Positions 63,352 through 64,000 of a DNA stretch of 64,000 nucleotides are shown here, piece after piece. A program made the position numbers and the translations under genes. The number at the start of each line of letters is the position of its first letter. The first letter of the stretch is position 1. The stretch covers positions 1,488,001-1,552,000 of the forward strand of contig NZ_CP033918.1 in NCBI RefSeq assembly GCF_003815675.1, in the 5' to 3' direction. The notes beneath the pieces were generated by a model. The model was given only the letters and a program-made list of their open reading frames with translations, was not told where the DNA came from and did not search any database. The stretch is from Chryseobacterium sp. G0186 (lineage in GTDB: Bacteria; Bacteroidota; Bacteroidia; Flavobacteriales; Weeksellaceae).

Positions 63352-64000
63352 ATGTTAAAGAAAACCGCCATTGTAAGTTTATTCACCCTTATTTCTGTTT
63401 CTTATATGGCCCAGAACACTACTCAACCCGTTTATTTAGATGAATCGAAACCTGTAGAACAGCGTATTCAGGATGCTCTTTCCAGAATGACACTGGAAGA
63501 GAAAGTAGCAATGCTTCATGCACAATCGAAATTCAGCTCACCGGGGGTTCCAAGATTAGGAATTCCTGAATTCTGGACTACAGACGGGCCTCATGGGGTT
63601 CGCCCAGAGGTAATGTGGGATGAATGGGACCAGGCAGGATGGACCAATGACTCCATTATCGCCTACCCTGCTCTAACGGCATTATCTGCAACATGGAATA
63701 AAAAAATGTCATGGAATTATGGTAAAGCTTTGGGAGAAGAAGCTCGTTACAGAAAGAAAGATATTCTTCTGGGGCCTGGAGTTAACATTTACAGAACTCC
63801 TCTGAACGGAAGAAATTTTGAATACATGGGTGAAGACCCTTATCTGACCTCAAAAATGGTGGTTCCTTACATCAAAGGAGTACAATCTAACGGAGTAGCA
63901 ACTTCTGTAAAACATTTTGCCCTAAACAATCAGGAAATGTTCCGTCACACCAGCAATGTAAATGTGGATGACAGAACGCTTTATGAAATTTATCTTCCAC
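63352..64000 (+). CDS. GH3-family beta-glucosidase, N-terminal part
   Basis: Truncated by the window end (216 codons visible). Sec signal (LFTLISVSYMAQ), then the GH3 start VEQRIQDALSRMTLEEKVAMLHAQ, WTTDGPHGVRPE, and GPGVNIYRTPLNGRNFEYMGEDPYL with VKHFALNNQE, the standard GH3 blocks. The nucleophile Asp lies beyond the end. Secreted or periplasmic; cleaves beta-linked glucose or related sugars. Confidence 0.93.
   Translation, partial: MLKKTAIVSLFTLISVSYMAQNTTQPVYLDESKPVEQRIQDALSRMTLEEKVAMLHAQSKFSSPGVPRLGIPEFWTTDGPHGVRPEVMWDEWDQAGWTNDSIIAYPALTALSATWNKKMSWNYGKALGEEARYRKKDILLGPGVNIYRTPLNGRNFEYMGEDPYLTSKMVVPYIKGVQSNGVATSVKHFALNNQEMFRHTSNVNVDDRTLYEIYLP

Overview
The window looks like chromosomal DNA from a Flavobacteriia member, most likely Chryseobacterium or a close relative (Weeksellaceae). 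This is inferred from low G+C, Bacteroidota-type promoters (TTG, 19 bases, TAnnTTTG), a GldA-like ABC ATPase, SusC-type TonB plug and barrel proteins, many small Spase I/II-signal proteins, double-glycine peptide precursors, and a GH109 glycosidase very like the Elizabethkingia enzyme. No rRNA, tRNA or CRISPR array was found.

Layout. 1-5000: truncated acyltransferase, LytS/LytTR two-component pair, small secreted proteins, GldA-like ATPase. 5000-12000: patatin, S9 peptidase, lpdA and small secreted proteins. 12000-16600: a minus-strand membrane/lipid operon (DCC, desaturase, SRPBCC, DUF2071, TIGR01777) beside a GbsR/MarR regulator, with the same TTTCAA...TTGAAA operator in front of both. 16700-24100: a two-gene outer-membrane unit in which the SusC-type plug is fused inside an alpha-2-macroglobulin and the adjacent barrel lacks a plug. 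24300-27150: C1 peptidase, two neighbouring lipoprotein genes each broken at an A-tract just after the signal peptide, and two tandem Cys-rich double-glycine peptides. 27290-40000: OYE/HxlR pair, methyltransferase, AhpD-like protein, a branched-chain-type E1, polyprenyl synthase, sterol-desaturase-like enzyme, rlmN, queA. 40100-45500: AIM24, serine hydrolase, then a GH109-nucleotidyltransferase-sugar kinase operon that reads as GalNAc salvage. 45600-53300: hypoxanthine-DNA-glycosylase-like protein, second S9 peptidase, a frameshifted IS1182-type element, two secreted/lipoproteins. 53300-64000: secreted protein, TonB receptor, topB, then a methionine operon (Met-rich leader peptide, attenuator, DMT transporter, metNIQ) and a truncated GH3 beta-glucosidase.

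The points most worth following up are the Met-rich leader/attenuator at 59293-59480, the double-glycine peptide pair at 26681-27143, and the plug-bearing macroglobulin with plugless barrel at 16777-24057. Three A-tract frameshifts occur in the window (two lipoproteins, one transposase); they could be biological or homopolymer assembly errors, and that should be settled first. Several families of dispersed intergenic repeats are also present.
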